Shown here in pieces: positions 25,149 to 35,900 of a DNA stretch of 53,498 nucleotides (position 1 is its first letter; each line of letters begins with the position of its first letter). The position numbers and the translations under genes were made by a program. Origin of the DNA: Pseudanabaena mucicola FACHB-723 (GTDB lineage Bacteria > Cyanobacteriota > Cyanobacteriia > Pseudanabaenales > Pseudanabaenaceae); the NCBI RefSeq assembly GCF_014696385.1, contig NZ_JACJQB010000025.1:1-53498 (forward strand), read 5' to 3'. The notes below the pieces were generated by a model. It saw nothing but the letters and a program-made list of their open reading frames with translations, was not told the origin of the DNA and ran no database searches.

Positions 25149-27249
25149 AGATAGTCTGACTGCACGAAGTATTAAATCTGTTCTTTTGATGATTGCCACA
25201 ATGTTTATTGTGCCAATCATAATTATCGAATTTATCTTACGATCGCTCAAAACCATATCTTCATTCATTAGTAAGATTATTTATAAAATTATTGGTGTCA
25301 GGATTAGCCCAATAATCAATAGTTCAATAATTAGCCGAACAGAAGAGAGCTTTGATTGCATCAAGTTGGGGTTAAAAAGCTTATCCCTAGTTGGAATTTC
25401 CATCATTGCTATGATGCCGATGTTATTACATAGCTATCCGATGGCACATTCTACCGCCTATGACTTCAGTTGGATATTTCAATATCAGCGACAATTTTTT
25501 GCAGGACAAATTTATCCACGTTGGTTAGAATTTTCCCATTTTGGCTTTGGTAATCCTACCTTTGTCTTTTATCCATCAACATGGGCGCTAGCTACGTTAC
25601 CTTTTAGTCTTGTAGGCATGGATGTTCCCACATCCCTAGTCGGCAGTATGGTTTTGGCATCTCTCACTCTTGCCGTGGGTGTATACCTTTATGCTGCTCA
25701 ATACTTCCCATCTTGGTTAGCTTTGGTGATTTCTGGATTAGCGGTTGCTTCTCCTTACTTCCTAATTGACGTTTATCAACGGGGGACGATGGCTGAGGCT
25801 TGGGCAATCGCCTTTATTCCTTGGGTCTTACTTGCAACTCATAAGCTGATTAGCCAAGCTCATCTACCACAGATGAGACGAACTCATACCATTAGTTTAG
25901 CGATCGCTTGGGGAATGCTAGGGCTATCGCACTTGCCAACATTGTTAGTTAGTTTCTTGGCTTGGCTTCCTATGCCTTTGTTTATTCTAAAAGATTTGCT
26001 AAAGGATAAGTCTCTAAAAAACTATTTTATTGAAGTTGGTCGCTGCTATCTCAGTGCTAGCTTAGGATTTATCGGTATTAGCTTTTTCCTATTACCAGTT
26101 ATATTCGATCAAAAGCTAGTACATATTGAATGGGTGAATCCTGGACTGGAATATTTTCCCCAAAATCGTCTCATGCTGGATGGCTTGCTAAATCTGCATC
26201 CACACCTCCCTACTCATTGGTTTGAGACTAGTTCAGGACTAATTCCATATTTCTGGATATGCCTTTCAGTAGTGATGATTAACATTATCCTCTGGATAGC
26301 CAAAAGATTTTTCTTCTCAAACATATTTTCTTCTCAGCTATTAACTAGCAATGTAAATTCATCAGGATTTGGTCAATTAAGATTAGATTCTGCTGCACTC
26401 TTTTGGTTGATTGCTAGCGCGATCGTTGTGTTGATGACCACAGATTTAACATCATGGATTTATCAACTATCACCAACCTTGCAAAAGATACAATTCTCTT
26501 GGCGTTGGTATAGTGTAGTTATAACTACAATCCCCTTATTATGGGGATATCTCATGGGGCAGTTATGGCAACAATTTCCTAGCAACAAACTTGCTCAAAA
26601 TCTAATACAAGTATATATATTCAAATTCATTGTTATTGTTTCTTTAATTAGTATAATAGCTGGCTATATTTACACCGATAAAATTGTATTCAAACACACT
26701 GGATTTGATCCAGCGAGAGCTTCTAAATTTGATCAGCTTGTTAATGAGATTAGATTTCCTAAGGAATTTAACAATAAGCTTGAAGAACAATCAATCCCTG
26801 AATGGAGTTGGTTTTTTCCAGCAGATTTATCCATCATAGATGCAGGAGAATATCGACCTAAGAGCGTAATTTTGCCTCTGTCACCTTATGAAACTGCGCC
26901 CTTAGCTATATGGAAACCAGATGATAGTGAGGAGCATATTCAAATTAAGCGATGGCAATATGGACTACGTGAAATTCTAGTAGATAATCCCTCATCTGAG
27001 CAGTTATATCTGGCTTTGCGAATGTTCTATTATCCCGCATGGCAAGTATGGATTGATGGTAAAAAGGGTTTGCTAGAGCAAACCTCACAAGGACAAGCTC
27101 AAATTGCGATCGCAAATGGTCAGCACCTAGTTCTAGTTAAGTATGTTGGTACTCTTGCAGAACAATTAGGTAGAGCGATTAGCTGGTTTAGCATTATCCT
27201 TACAAGCTATATATTCTGGCGAATTAAATCTATAGTGATCGCCAAGTGA
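25141..27249 (+). CDS. Large polytopic membrane protein, glycosyltransferase C-like
   Basis: 702 residues with about a dozen predicted transmembrane helices, beginning near residue 85 (SLVGISIIAMMPMLLHSYP), and an acidic first external loop (PMAHSTAYDFSWIFQYQRQFFAGQIYPRW) of the kind used by GT-C enzymes and YfhO-like or 6-pyruvoyl-tetrahydropterin-synthase-related membrane proteins. A soluble C-terminal beta-rich region (about 555-670) contains FYYPAWQVWIDG, found in these families. It probably transfers a sugar from a lipid carrier on the far side of the membrane; the acceptor is unknown. It overlaps the methyltransferase gene by 8 nt. Confidence 0.8.
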   Translation: MSKDSLTARSIKSVLLMIATMFIVPIIIIEFILRSLKTISSFISKIIYKIIGVRISPIINSSIISRTEESFDCIKLGLKSLSLVGISIIAMMPMLLHSYPMAHSTAYDFSWIFQYQRQFFAGQIYPRWLEFSHFGFGNPTFVFYPSTWALATLPFSLVGMDVPTSLVGSMVLASLTLAVGVYLYAAQYFPSWLALVISGLAVASPYFLIDVYQRGTMAEAWAIAFIPWVLLATHKLISQAHLPQMRRTHTISLAIAWGMLGLSHLPTLLVSFLAWLPMPLFILKDLLKDKSLKNYFIEVGRCYLSASLGFIGISFFLLPVIFDQKLVHIEWVNPGLEYFPQNRLMLDGLLNLHPHLPTHWFETSSGLIPYFWICLSVVMINIILWIAKRFFFSNIFSSQLLTSNVNSSGFGQLRLDSAALFWLIASAIVVLMTTDLTSWIYQLSPTLQKIQFSWRWYSVVITTIPLLWGYLMGQLWQQFPSNKLAQNLIQVYIFKFIVIVSLISIIAGYIYTDKIVFKHTGFDPARASKFDQLVNEIRFPKEFNNKLEEQSIPEWSWFFPADLSIIDAGEYRPKSVILPLSPYETAPLAIWKPDDSEEHIQIKRWQYGLREILVDNPSSEQLYLALRMFYYPAWQVWIDGKKGLLEQTSQGQAQIAIANGQHLVLVKYVGTLAEQLGRAISWFSIILTSYIFWRIKSIVIAK

Positions 27250-27254
27250 TGCCA

Positions 27255-27305
27255 AAACCCAAAAGAGAGGTGCGGCGCAAAGCGCCGCACCTCTCTTTTG
27301 GGTTT
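27255..27305. terminator. Bidirectional terminator, member of a repeated palindrome family
   Basis: A 24-bp perfect inverted repeat (27255-27278 with 27282-27305), loop AAA. Its arm AAACCCAAAAGAGAGG followed by TGCGGCGC is nearly the same as those at 44071 and 48541. It separates two convergent glycosylation genes. Confidence 0.85.
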
Positions 27306-27307
27306 GA

Positions 27308-28690
27308 TCAAATCCAGTTGAATCCTGGGAACGGGCTATTGGGAAGAAACCACATTCGTTGATAAAACGCTTGTGGCGACAGGGGTAATCCTAACCAGAT
27401 CGGCATAAAAAACATTTGAGATGACATCACCCCCGTGATTATAATCACCACTATAAATTTGCCCCAAATCTGCTTTTGTTGGTACAAAAAAGAGATGATT
27501 CCTGCCAACGCCATAAAGCTAAATACAGAAGGACTCATGTAGTGATAGATAAACAGGCAGCGCTTGACAGCTAACCAAGGTAAGTAATTAGCAGCATATC
27601 CCACTGTTAAATAAATAAATTCTGGACGCACTTGCATGATTCCCCAAAATGCGATCGCAATAATCGCTAAAGTTGATAACCACCACAAAATCGGATTGCC
27701 CAAAGCATGAACATCTTGCCAAATATCGCCATTGGGCTGGAAGTAGTAGCCAACAGGTCGCATTGATAGCGGCCAAGAGATGGCACTAGAACAGTAAGGA
27801 TGGATAGGATAATCTGGAGAACCTACAGAACTCGCAGATGTATTCCACTGATAAATATATTGGTTGCTAATTACTAAATGTTTACCAAAGGCTTGCAACC
27901 ACTGCCATCCTGTCGCATTAGGGGCAAAGGTTTTCAATACCATGATTACATGCGGAGTCCATTGCCCAACATAGGCGATCGCTGGCAAGATGATAAAACA
28001 AACTAGATATTGATACCAAGATAGCTTGCCGAGGTTGCCAAGAATGCCGAGGTTGGCTGTCATTTTGGGTATGAATTTCTGAATAGGCATACTTCTTGAA
28101 AGCAAGGCGATTGCCACCAAAACCCAAGTCATTAGCCAAAAACCCGCCCCATTCCATTTCACTCCAGCACAAAAACCCATCATCATTCCCGCCAAACTCA
28201 GCATCAGCCAACGTCCTTTAGTCTGTCGTTCTAGCCCAACTAATAAAAAAATTTGGGATGCTAAACCCACAGCCACTAGAAAAACATTTAACAACCCATA
28301 GCGTGACTCGACCAATAGCAGTCCATCGGTAAAAGTCAGTAGCCCAGCCAATATAGCTAGCCCTCGCCTTGCTGTCAGTCGATAGATCAAGCCTGTGGCG
28401 AGCAAAGGAATACAAGCACCAATAGTAATGCTAGCAATGCGGTAGCCAGTTTCATTATGCCCAAACAACAAAATACCTAGGGCAATCAAGTATTTACCCA
28501 ATGGCGGATGTCCATCATTAGGTGGGTTTCCCAACAGATAACCTTCGGCAAACTTGGGGAAATGAACTTCATCGAATACAGGATAGGCGAAGCGATCAAG
28601 ATCCCATAGCCTTAAAGCTAGTGAAGCTAAAAATATTAGCAAACTCACCCCGATTAATAGCCAATTGTGTTTACTTTGCTTTGCTAACAT
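27308..28690 (-). CDS. PMT-type protein/lipid mannosyltransferase (GT39)
   Basis: 460 residues, about nine or ten transmembrane helices. The first external loop has FAYPVFDEVHFPKFAEGYLLG (the Asp-Glu pair conserved in Pmt enzymes), followed by DGHPPLGKYLIALG. The HPYCSSAISWPLSMRPVGYYF segment with its context is also typical of the Pmt/ArnT-like superfamily. Such enzymes move mannose from a polyprenyl phosphate carrier to secreted protein, suggesting O-mannosylation of surface proteins. It lies 12 bp after the cupin gene on the same strand, so the two form an operon converging on the GT2 operon. Confidence 0.88.
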   Translation of the reverse strand: MLAKQSKHNWLLIGVSLLIFLASLALRLWDLDRFAYPVFDEVHFPKFAEGYLLGNPPNDGHPPLGKYLIALGILLFGHNETGYRIASITIGACIPLLATGLIYRLTARRGLAILAGLLTFTDGLLLVESRYGLLNVFLVAVGLASQIFLLVGLERQTKGRWLMLSLAGMMMGFCAGVKWNGAGFWLMTWVLVAIALLSRSMPIQKFIPKMTANLGILGNLGKLSWYQYLVCFIILPAIAYVGQWTPHVIMVLKTFAPNATGWQWLQAFGKHLVISNQYIYQWNTSASSVGSPDYPIHPYCSSAISWPLSMRPVGYYFQPNGDIWQDVHALGNPILWWLSTLAIIAIAFWGIMQVRPEFIYLTVGYAANYLPWLAVKRCLFIYHYMSPSVFSFMALAGIISFLYQQKQIWGKFIVVIIITGVMSSQMFFMPIWLGLPLSPQAFYQRMWFLPNSPFPGFNWI

Positions 28691-28702
28691 GATGGGTAAA
28701 AT

Positions 28703-29791
28703 TTATGTAATGGATGGAAAATTCCATTCGTATTTATTAGGAAACTGAAAATTAGTAAAAGACATGGAAATACTGATATCGAGAGACTTAACAGCGTGCC
28801 ACCAACCAACAGGCATAAAAATAGCATCCCCTGGTTCGAGGGTTACTTCAATAATTGGCACTTTTTGAAATAGGGGGTATTTTTGATAGTCGGGATTCTC
28901 GATATCCACTTCACTGAATACGCCGCGATAGTTATAAAGCAGATGGGTGTAATACGGCGGGATAATTTTCCAAACTTTGTGCCCATAGACCTGTACAAAG
29001 ATGAGATTAACTGGATCATGATGAAGGGGGGTGATTGTTCCACCTGAACCAAACCAAAAGAAGGCTTTTCCATCAGTATTCAGAGGATCTAGATATTCGG
29101 GAAATATCTCTAGATCATCAAGTAATCCCCGCAATTCTGTTTTTTCAAGGTTGCCGTTATTGGCCACCATGTAGTAGTCATTGGTTGCACCGTTCTTAAC
29201 GACAGCATCGACATAATCTGCCATTTGCATTTTTTTGCGATGCTTTTCGATATTGATTTCGTAGAGGCGATCGCAACAGCGATCGCTCTGTACTTCTATT
29301 TCAATTTGTCCATAATTTGTTTTTAAATATTCAGGGTTCCAACGGTTAAGGGCTGACCAGTTGTGCGTGATTCCAGTCAGAATGAGAGGCATGTTTTTAG
29401 CATAGTAATTTTCTAGAAAATCATGGCGGCAAATTGTTTCTCGTCTCTCAATGGTTCGCGATCGGGGCGATAGTGTTGCTAATTCGGCGAGAATATTCGC
29501 GTGGGATTCGTGTTTTTTTAGTAATTGGACAAATTTCTGCCCTGATTGAAAGTAAGGATTTTGTCTAACAATAGCTACTTCGTGCTTAGCCGCACTAGGA
29601 CTAATGCCATGATTTATTAACTCCTGCACTAACAAGCGATCGTCACTCCCCGCAAATTTATTCTCTGCAATCCATCGCCTCAGTTCATCGGTCATTGGCG
29701 CTGAAGTAACTCGGATTTGTGACGAAAAGTAACGGGGATCAAATGTTGAGAAGTATTGCTGTTTTTTTTTGAGGGATGAATTTGCCTGCAT
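28703..29791 (-). CDS. JmjC-like cupin dioxygenase
   Basis: 362 residues. The C-terminal half (about 140-355) is a cupin_8/JmjC domain with the Fe(II) triad in TPLHHDPVN (His-x-Asp) and the distal His in MPVGWWHAVKSL; FWFGSGGTITPLHHD and LEPGDAIFMP are family signatures. These are 2-oxoglutarate-dependent dioxygenases that hydroxylate proteins or small molecules. The N-terminal about 130 residues form a helical extension (LRRWIAENKFAGSDDRLLVQELI) of unknown role. It is the first gene of a pair with the PMT gene and divergent from the hpsA-like gene by about 145 bp. Confidence 0.88.
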   Translation of the reverse strand: MQANSSLKKKQQYFSTFDPRYFSSQIRVTSAPMTDELRRWIAENKFAGSDDRLLVQELINHGISPSAAKHEVAIVRQNPYFQSGQKFVQLLKKHESHANILAELATLSPRSRTIERRETICRHDFLENYYAKNMPLILTGITHNWSALNRWNPEYLKTNYGQIEIEVQSDRCCDRLYEINIEKHRKKMQMADYVDAVVKNGATNDYYMVANNGNLEKTELRGLLDDLEIFPEYLDPLNTDGKAFFWFGSGGTITPLHHDPVNLIFVQVYGHKVWKIIPPYYTHLLYNYRGVFSEVDIENPDYQKYPLFQKVPIIEVTLEPGDAIFMPVGWWHAVKSLDISISMSFTNFQFPNKYEWNFPSIT

Positions 29792-29936
29792 AAAATCCTC
29801 TTTCAGCGATCGCCACGATTAATTAATTTGCCACAGAGCGACATAACTGTCATAAGTCTAGATAAATTTCATTAAACTGCTTGCAATTTTTACCTCTGTC
29901 TTGGGTAGTATATTGCAGTCAGGTTGGTAAAAGTGT

Positions 29937-32900
29937 ATGTCTGATTCTAAGCAAAGCCGTAAAATTAATCGCTTTTTCGCCGAATTTATTGCCAAGTTAA
30001 GAAAATGGCTCAATAAAATCGGTAGTCCTGTGCGGATTAGTCGGCGCTTTGTCAGGCAATTACTAGGCGCGTCGAGGGGGCGTGGCAAAGGTTCAGCAGG
30101 CTTTGTCTTGCCAACCGTAACCTTAGTGACCCTAATTGTCACACTTTTAGTGGTCACCACCGTATCTAGATCATCCGAACGCGCCCAAACTGCTGCCAAT
30201 GCAAGGCAAGAACAAGTCTTTAGAAGCGCCGCCACCCCAATCATTGATCGCGCTAGGGTCAAAATTGATGCCCTACTAAATGACGATAAATTACCACGTA
30301 CTACGCCACCTGAAGAAGTCTTAGATAGTGTAATCACCAACGATAGTGGCAAATATACCTTCCCAGATGAAACACGCTTACAGCTAGTTTATAACTTTCC
30401 TGGCACTGCAAACTCGATCGTTACTGGCGGCAATATTGAAAACAAGGAATACATCTCGACAGCATGGAAGTTTCCGATTGACACCGACAACAACGGCAAA
30501 TTTGACTCCTATGGCATCTACAGCATTCTCCTTCGCGCTCGTCCGTCAGCAACGGTAAATCGTCCCGTACTTCCCATTGAGTCAAGAGCCTTGCCAATGG
30601 ATGAAACCACTCTGGTAGGGGCTTGTACTCAGGCTAGCAGTGGCGCTAATGTGGCGAGCGATGGCGGTTGGACTCTATCGGGTAATCGCCTCCGCAAAGC
30701 ATTTTTTGTTTACTCTGTCACCGTTCCCATTACAGCTAGGGACAGCTTCCCTACGGAACTGACTGAAGCTCAGAAGGATGCTTCTTACGAAATATTCAAT
30801 GGCATTACATCAATCAGCGCTCTTGAACTTCAGCAAGATCGAGCTAGATCTCCTCAAAACAATAATGCTGTATTTTTTGAAGGAGATTTAGAATTAGTAG
30901 ATGTCGCGACCTTCCGCCTTAATGGAAGAGTTTATACCGCAGGTAGCATGATGGTTGCGGCTGGACAAAATAGACCGATTACTTTCTATCAAGTTAGTAG
31001 CTCTGGCGGAAATACTGCCAATCCTGCCCAATCAACAACCAATCCCAATGAGTATGGCTCCTGCTACTATGAGAAGAAGAATAGTGAAATTGTTGTTGCT
31101 GGTCAACTAGTTGATGGGGATGCGGTTACCGATTCTTTAGAAAATAAAGATCGAGTTAATGTTGATTTATTCTTTGGTGCAGGACCTGGGGTTCCGCCGT
31201 TTGACCCTACTGCCACCAACCCTCCAGGACGAAAAGTTATAGACAGTAGTAATAAAAGTGTCTCTGACCTTAGTTCTAAAGTTGCACTCAATGACTTTGC
31301 CTACAACAATCGCATCGCGGCTCTAGTTACAGAAGCTGTTCGCAAAAATGGGAATGTAACAGTTCCATCGCCCATACCTGCAAACTTTAGTGTTGAGAAC
31401 CTCACTTATGCAAATGCGTCGACTAAAGATCCTATCTCTGTTCAAGAAGACCTCGTTAAGCGCATCAAGGATGAGGCGCTGACTTCTTCAGATGAAGTTG
31501 CCACTGCCAGAAGAGCCGCTTTTACAGCCTATTTTGGTGAAAGAACTCGCCGTGTTTCCTTTGGTCAAATTCCTTTTACGACTGTTGAAACGTTTAATCC
31601 GACAACTTCTAATCTATTGACCCGCATCCCTGTTGCGGGTAAGCCTGGGGAAGACGAGCTAGCGCCCCCTGTGGACTGGATGCTGCCTGTTTTTACCAAT
31701 CCTAATTTTGGTAAAGCTGTTACAGCTTATAACTTGGCGACTGGGGCTGGCTTTGACGGCAAGGGCGTAATCACAGGAGCTGCCGCTGCGCCTGTGGGCG
31801 GACTAACACTTCTCAATACAGCGAACAGACTGAACTTGAGCGCTAGCGATCCTGACTCGGTAATCACTACCAATGAAGTTGAGCTAGGCGATCGCGTTCT
31901 AGTTGGTAATGGCTTGCCTGCGAGATGGCTCAAGAGAAATGACATTACCAATCAACTCGAATTTGTTGGCGATCGTGAACGCAACATGATTTCTACCATA
32001 TCAGGGGCGAGTGGCGTTAGCTGGGATAACCCATCAAATGCAGGAGATCGCTATCGAAATACTCGATCAATTACTCTCAATAGTCTTGGCGTGACCGATC
32101 GCGGTGGATTTTGGGAGCTATCGGCATCACTAGATCCTGCGGTATCAGATTTGGCTGACACCACTAAGCCATTAATTTCTGAATTGTCTCCCCGCACTGG
32201 TGGCTTGCGAGTCGTCACCAATGCAGGTATTTACAGCCGCCTCAGCAGTCAGACATTTTTACCTCGGTTCCGCACTGGATTTGTCGACGACCCTGCCACC
32301 CCTGCCAATGAGTCTAGTATGCCTCTTTGGGATGGCAAGCCTATCAACAACCCTATTACAGAGATTAACGAAGCTAAGTTCGCTGAAAAAAGCTGTAATA
32401 CTGCGGGCTGTGTCGATGACGGCAGCAAAAACTTTGTGGTTTGGCAAGACTCGATGCCAATGACAGGAGGCACTGGTGACAATCGCAAAGGCGACTTGCA
32501 AATGCGGGCTTCGGCGATCTATCACTACAAATATGACGCTTACAACCCCATTGGCGCGGCAGCAAATTATCAAACACCGATCGCCTGTGTCAGTAGTTAT
32601 TACGATCCATCGACTTCAATTACTGCTAGAAATGGCTTAGTGCCAAGTGGCGGAACATCTGTTAATGCACCTTGGAATTTTAACGCTGCTGGGCGCTCCA
32701 ACAATGGTCTAGTTTATAGGGTTGGACAAACGGCGGCAGGCTTTAACTTTAGTGGTATCAGCATTAATGCTGATGGTGTATTTAGCGGATTTAGCGCAAA
32801 CGCAAATAATCCCGCAAGTACGGCGGCAACACTCAAGGATCGTCTTACCTATCAAGCTAACTTGATTTTCCCCAATGGCAGATTTGTTAATGAGCCTTTG

Positions 32901-35900
32901 CGAGAGGTAATCAAGAAACTGATCGCCACGCCCTCAGCAACCCTAACTCTGCCACAGCAGTCCACCCTTGACTCCAATTTATGCGCTTTACAAATCCTTG
33001 ATGGCACGCTCACCCTAGCCAATACCAGTGGCACGAGCGCCACAATCACACCTGCGGCGGTGACAGGCAATCCTGCCGTTACCGCAGTGCAGCTTCCCCA
33101 CGGTGCTTTCCGCGAAAGTTCCTTCCTAGATGGTCGTGAGGTCAAGTCTCTCAACCGTAATGAGTCCCTTACAGAGGGTGCTGTTGGTAATGATCCCCGC
33201 ACTACTGGTCTAGCTAGCACTGACCCTACGGCTGCGGCTAAACAGGGGCTAGCGATCGCCACTAAAAATCGTGCTGATATCTATGACCTAGAGCTAGAAC
33301 AGCGTCAACCCCTAGAGATTCGCACCACTGACATTGACATGGATCGTCTGCGTGGCTCTAAGATCTCTGGCGGCAACAATGCAGGACTGGCAACCGATTA
33401 CTTACTGCCCTATAGCGGTCTAATCTATGCCACTCGTGAAGATGCCCTTGAGGATCTCAGCTATTTTGACAAAGATCCCACTACTGGCGATCCTGTGCAG
33501 ACTGACGATGTTAAGCGCAAAAATCTTAGTTCTACCGACTTCTTGCTTGACCCCACCCGCAAGCCTAGCAGTATCCGCTTGATCAATGGCTATCGCCTCT
33601 GGCGCAGTGACCTAGTGACGGCTAATTTGACTGCCACCCCCTCCCAAAACTTAGCAGTATCCAATACTAGCTATATTTCTTATCCTGTAACTGATGCAAC
33701 TCGCGGCGAAAAGGGACTGGCTCTAGTTTCTAATTTGCCAGTTTACATCAAGGCTCAGGTTGACCCATCTACTACCGTAGATTCAACGGTAGTGATACCA
33801 CCAATTCCTAGCTTTAACAGGCATACCAGACAGGAGTTTACACAACTCTTGATTGAAGATATTGCCAATCCCAATAATATTTGGGACAACTTCTATCGCC
33901 GCCATGCCAATGTCAGTGCTGCTGACAGACTAGACCCCAACTTTGCCTGTCGTCCTGGCTCATCTACTAGCTGCACCCGAGGCGATGAGTGGCGACCTGC
34001 GACAGTACTTGCCGACTCGGTGACGGTGCTGTCGTCGAACTTCCGTGATGGCTATCGTACCGATGGCGACTTTGACCTTCGCAATAATGCCAATACCTCG
34101 ACTAGCATTAATTGGCAGTCGCAGCTAAATCCTGCTCGTTATCCTAATGATCCGATTAAGGACAGTAGCTATGTATTGGATCGCCGCCGTTCGGGATTCT
34201 TTAACAATAGCTTTGTGACTAGCTCCCCTTGGTTGCAACGACTCAACTCTGACGGCGCAACTGTGCCAGATTCCAATCTATGGCCTGCATCTCCAGCGAG
34301 CAATCCGCCTAACAATGGCAACTTGGCAAGCTATAACGCCAATGGTGTGACCCCAATCCAACGGCGCATCAGTTTCCCTGAGTATGGGATGGAGATTTGT
34401 CGCAAGGTTCCTGTGGGTGAATGTACTTTCTCGGACTGGGTGAAGGCTGGGGCAGGTACAACGACCTTGCCAAGCTTTAATACCAATGGCACGATCAGCA
34501 CCGACGCTGCTGCACCTAGATTTATTTCTAGTGCAGATTCTCGATTTGCCAGACGTTTATCCTTCTTGCGTTTTGATGATATTTACAAAGATGGCAACCA
34601 ACAGCTAATTTTTGCGGGTAGTTGCCTAAATCCTGCCAGTCCTCCAGTAATTTGGCCAATGGCGATCGGGGTGGCTAACGGCGATAACGCCACTACTGGC
34701 TTCACCTATCCACAGGTAATGGGCGATCGCGCAACTCCGTTTGATGTAAGCAACAACAATAACAACAACAGTTACGGCACTGTGCCATGTCCTGAGCGCG
34801 GTATCAGAGTCACGATCAGTTCGGGCAACCAAGATATCGCAGAAGGTCGCAGACGCGATCAGAACCAAAGAACAGGTGGAACTGCTATTGGTTCTTTAGA
34901 AGCTCAGCTAAATGGTTCGGATGACCTTCCCCGAGTCACTTGGGGAACAGGCAACGACAATGGGGCAACAACTATCCCAACAACTCCGCTTATAATCGGC
35001 AGTGTAACTAATAGTAATGATAACAACAGTGGTCAAAGCAGTACTAGTACAACCAATCCTGCAAACAACCCTACTAACAGGTCGCGTAGCACTAATAATG
35101 CTGTTTACCGAAGGTTTAACTTTGATGTGAGGATTCAAGATTCTGATAGAGCCAATCTCCCCGCAGGGCAAACAATACGGGTTAGAGTTACGCTCAGGAG
35201 AACTGGAACCGCTCAACCAGGAGAAATAGGAGCATCTAATTTTCCAAATTTACCTTCTAAGTTCCCAGTCATAGGTGACGACGTAACCACAGCCCAAACT
35301 AAAGCTGACTATCTCAATCGCTTAGTTAACCCTGCAACTACAGCATTGGCGATGACTGTGCCTAGCACTGTCAATACTCAGACGCTAGACGCTACTACGG
35401 GAGCAGTCACCAACACCACTGGCACTATCGCTTCGAGCATTCCTGTGCCAGCGAATGGTGGTCAATACCCTCGTTTGAGAATTGGTCCTAGTAGTGCAGA
35501 AACTGTCGCCCCTGAACTAGCAACCTGCGAAGCCGATCGCTACTGTACTGTCCTGACTTGGACAGGACCCACGGAACCAACGAATGGCAGTGACCCAACT
35601 ATCAAGACTGTGACTGTGCTAGTAGTTCGAGATAGTGCTGATGAGCCAAATAATGAAGACTTTGAGATTCGTCTTGATAATATCAGGGGACCTCAAGCTA
35701 CCTATGGCTCCAACCGCACTAGACGCGGACGTATTCTTTCTCGAAATCCCAATAGCGATGAGAATCAAGCTCCTAATTGTGAAACTGGGTTAACTTTTAC
35801 AAATAACGACGATCGCGCAATTACAGCGCCAGCTACTTGCCCCACACCGACTCCCACACCGACTCCCACACCGACTCCCACACCGACACCAACTCCCACG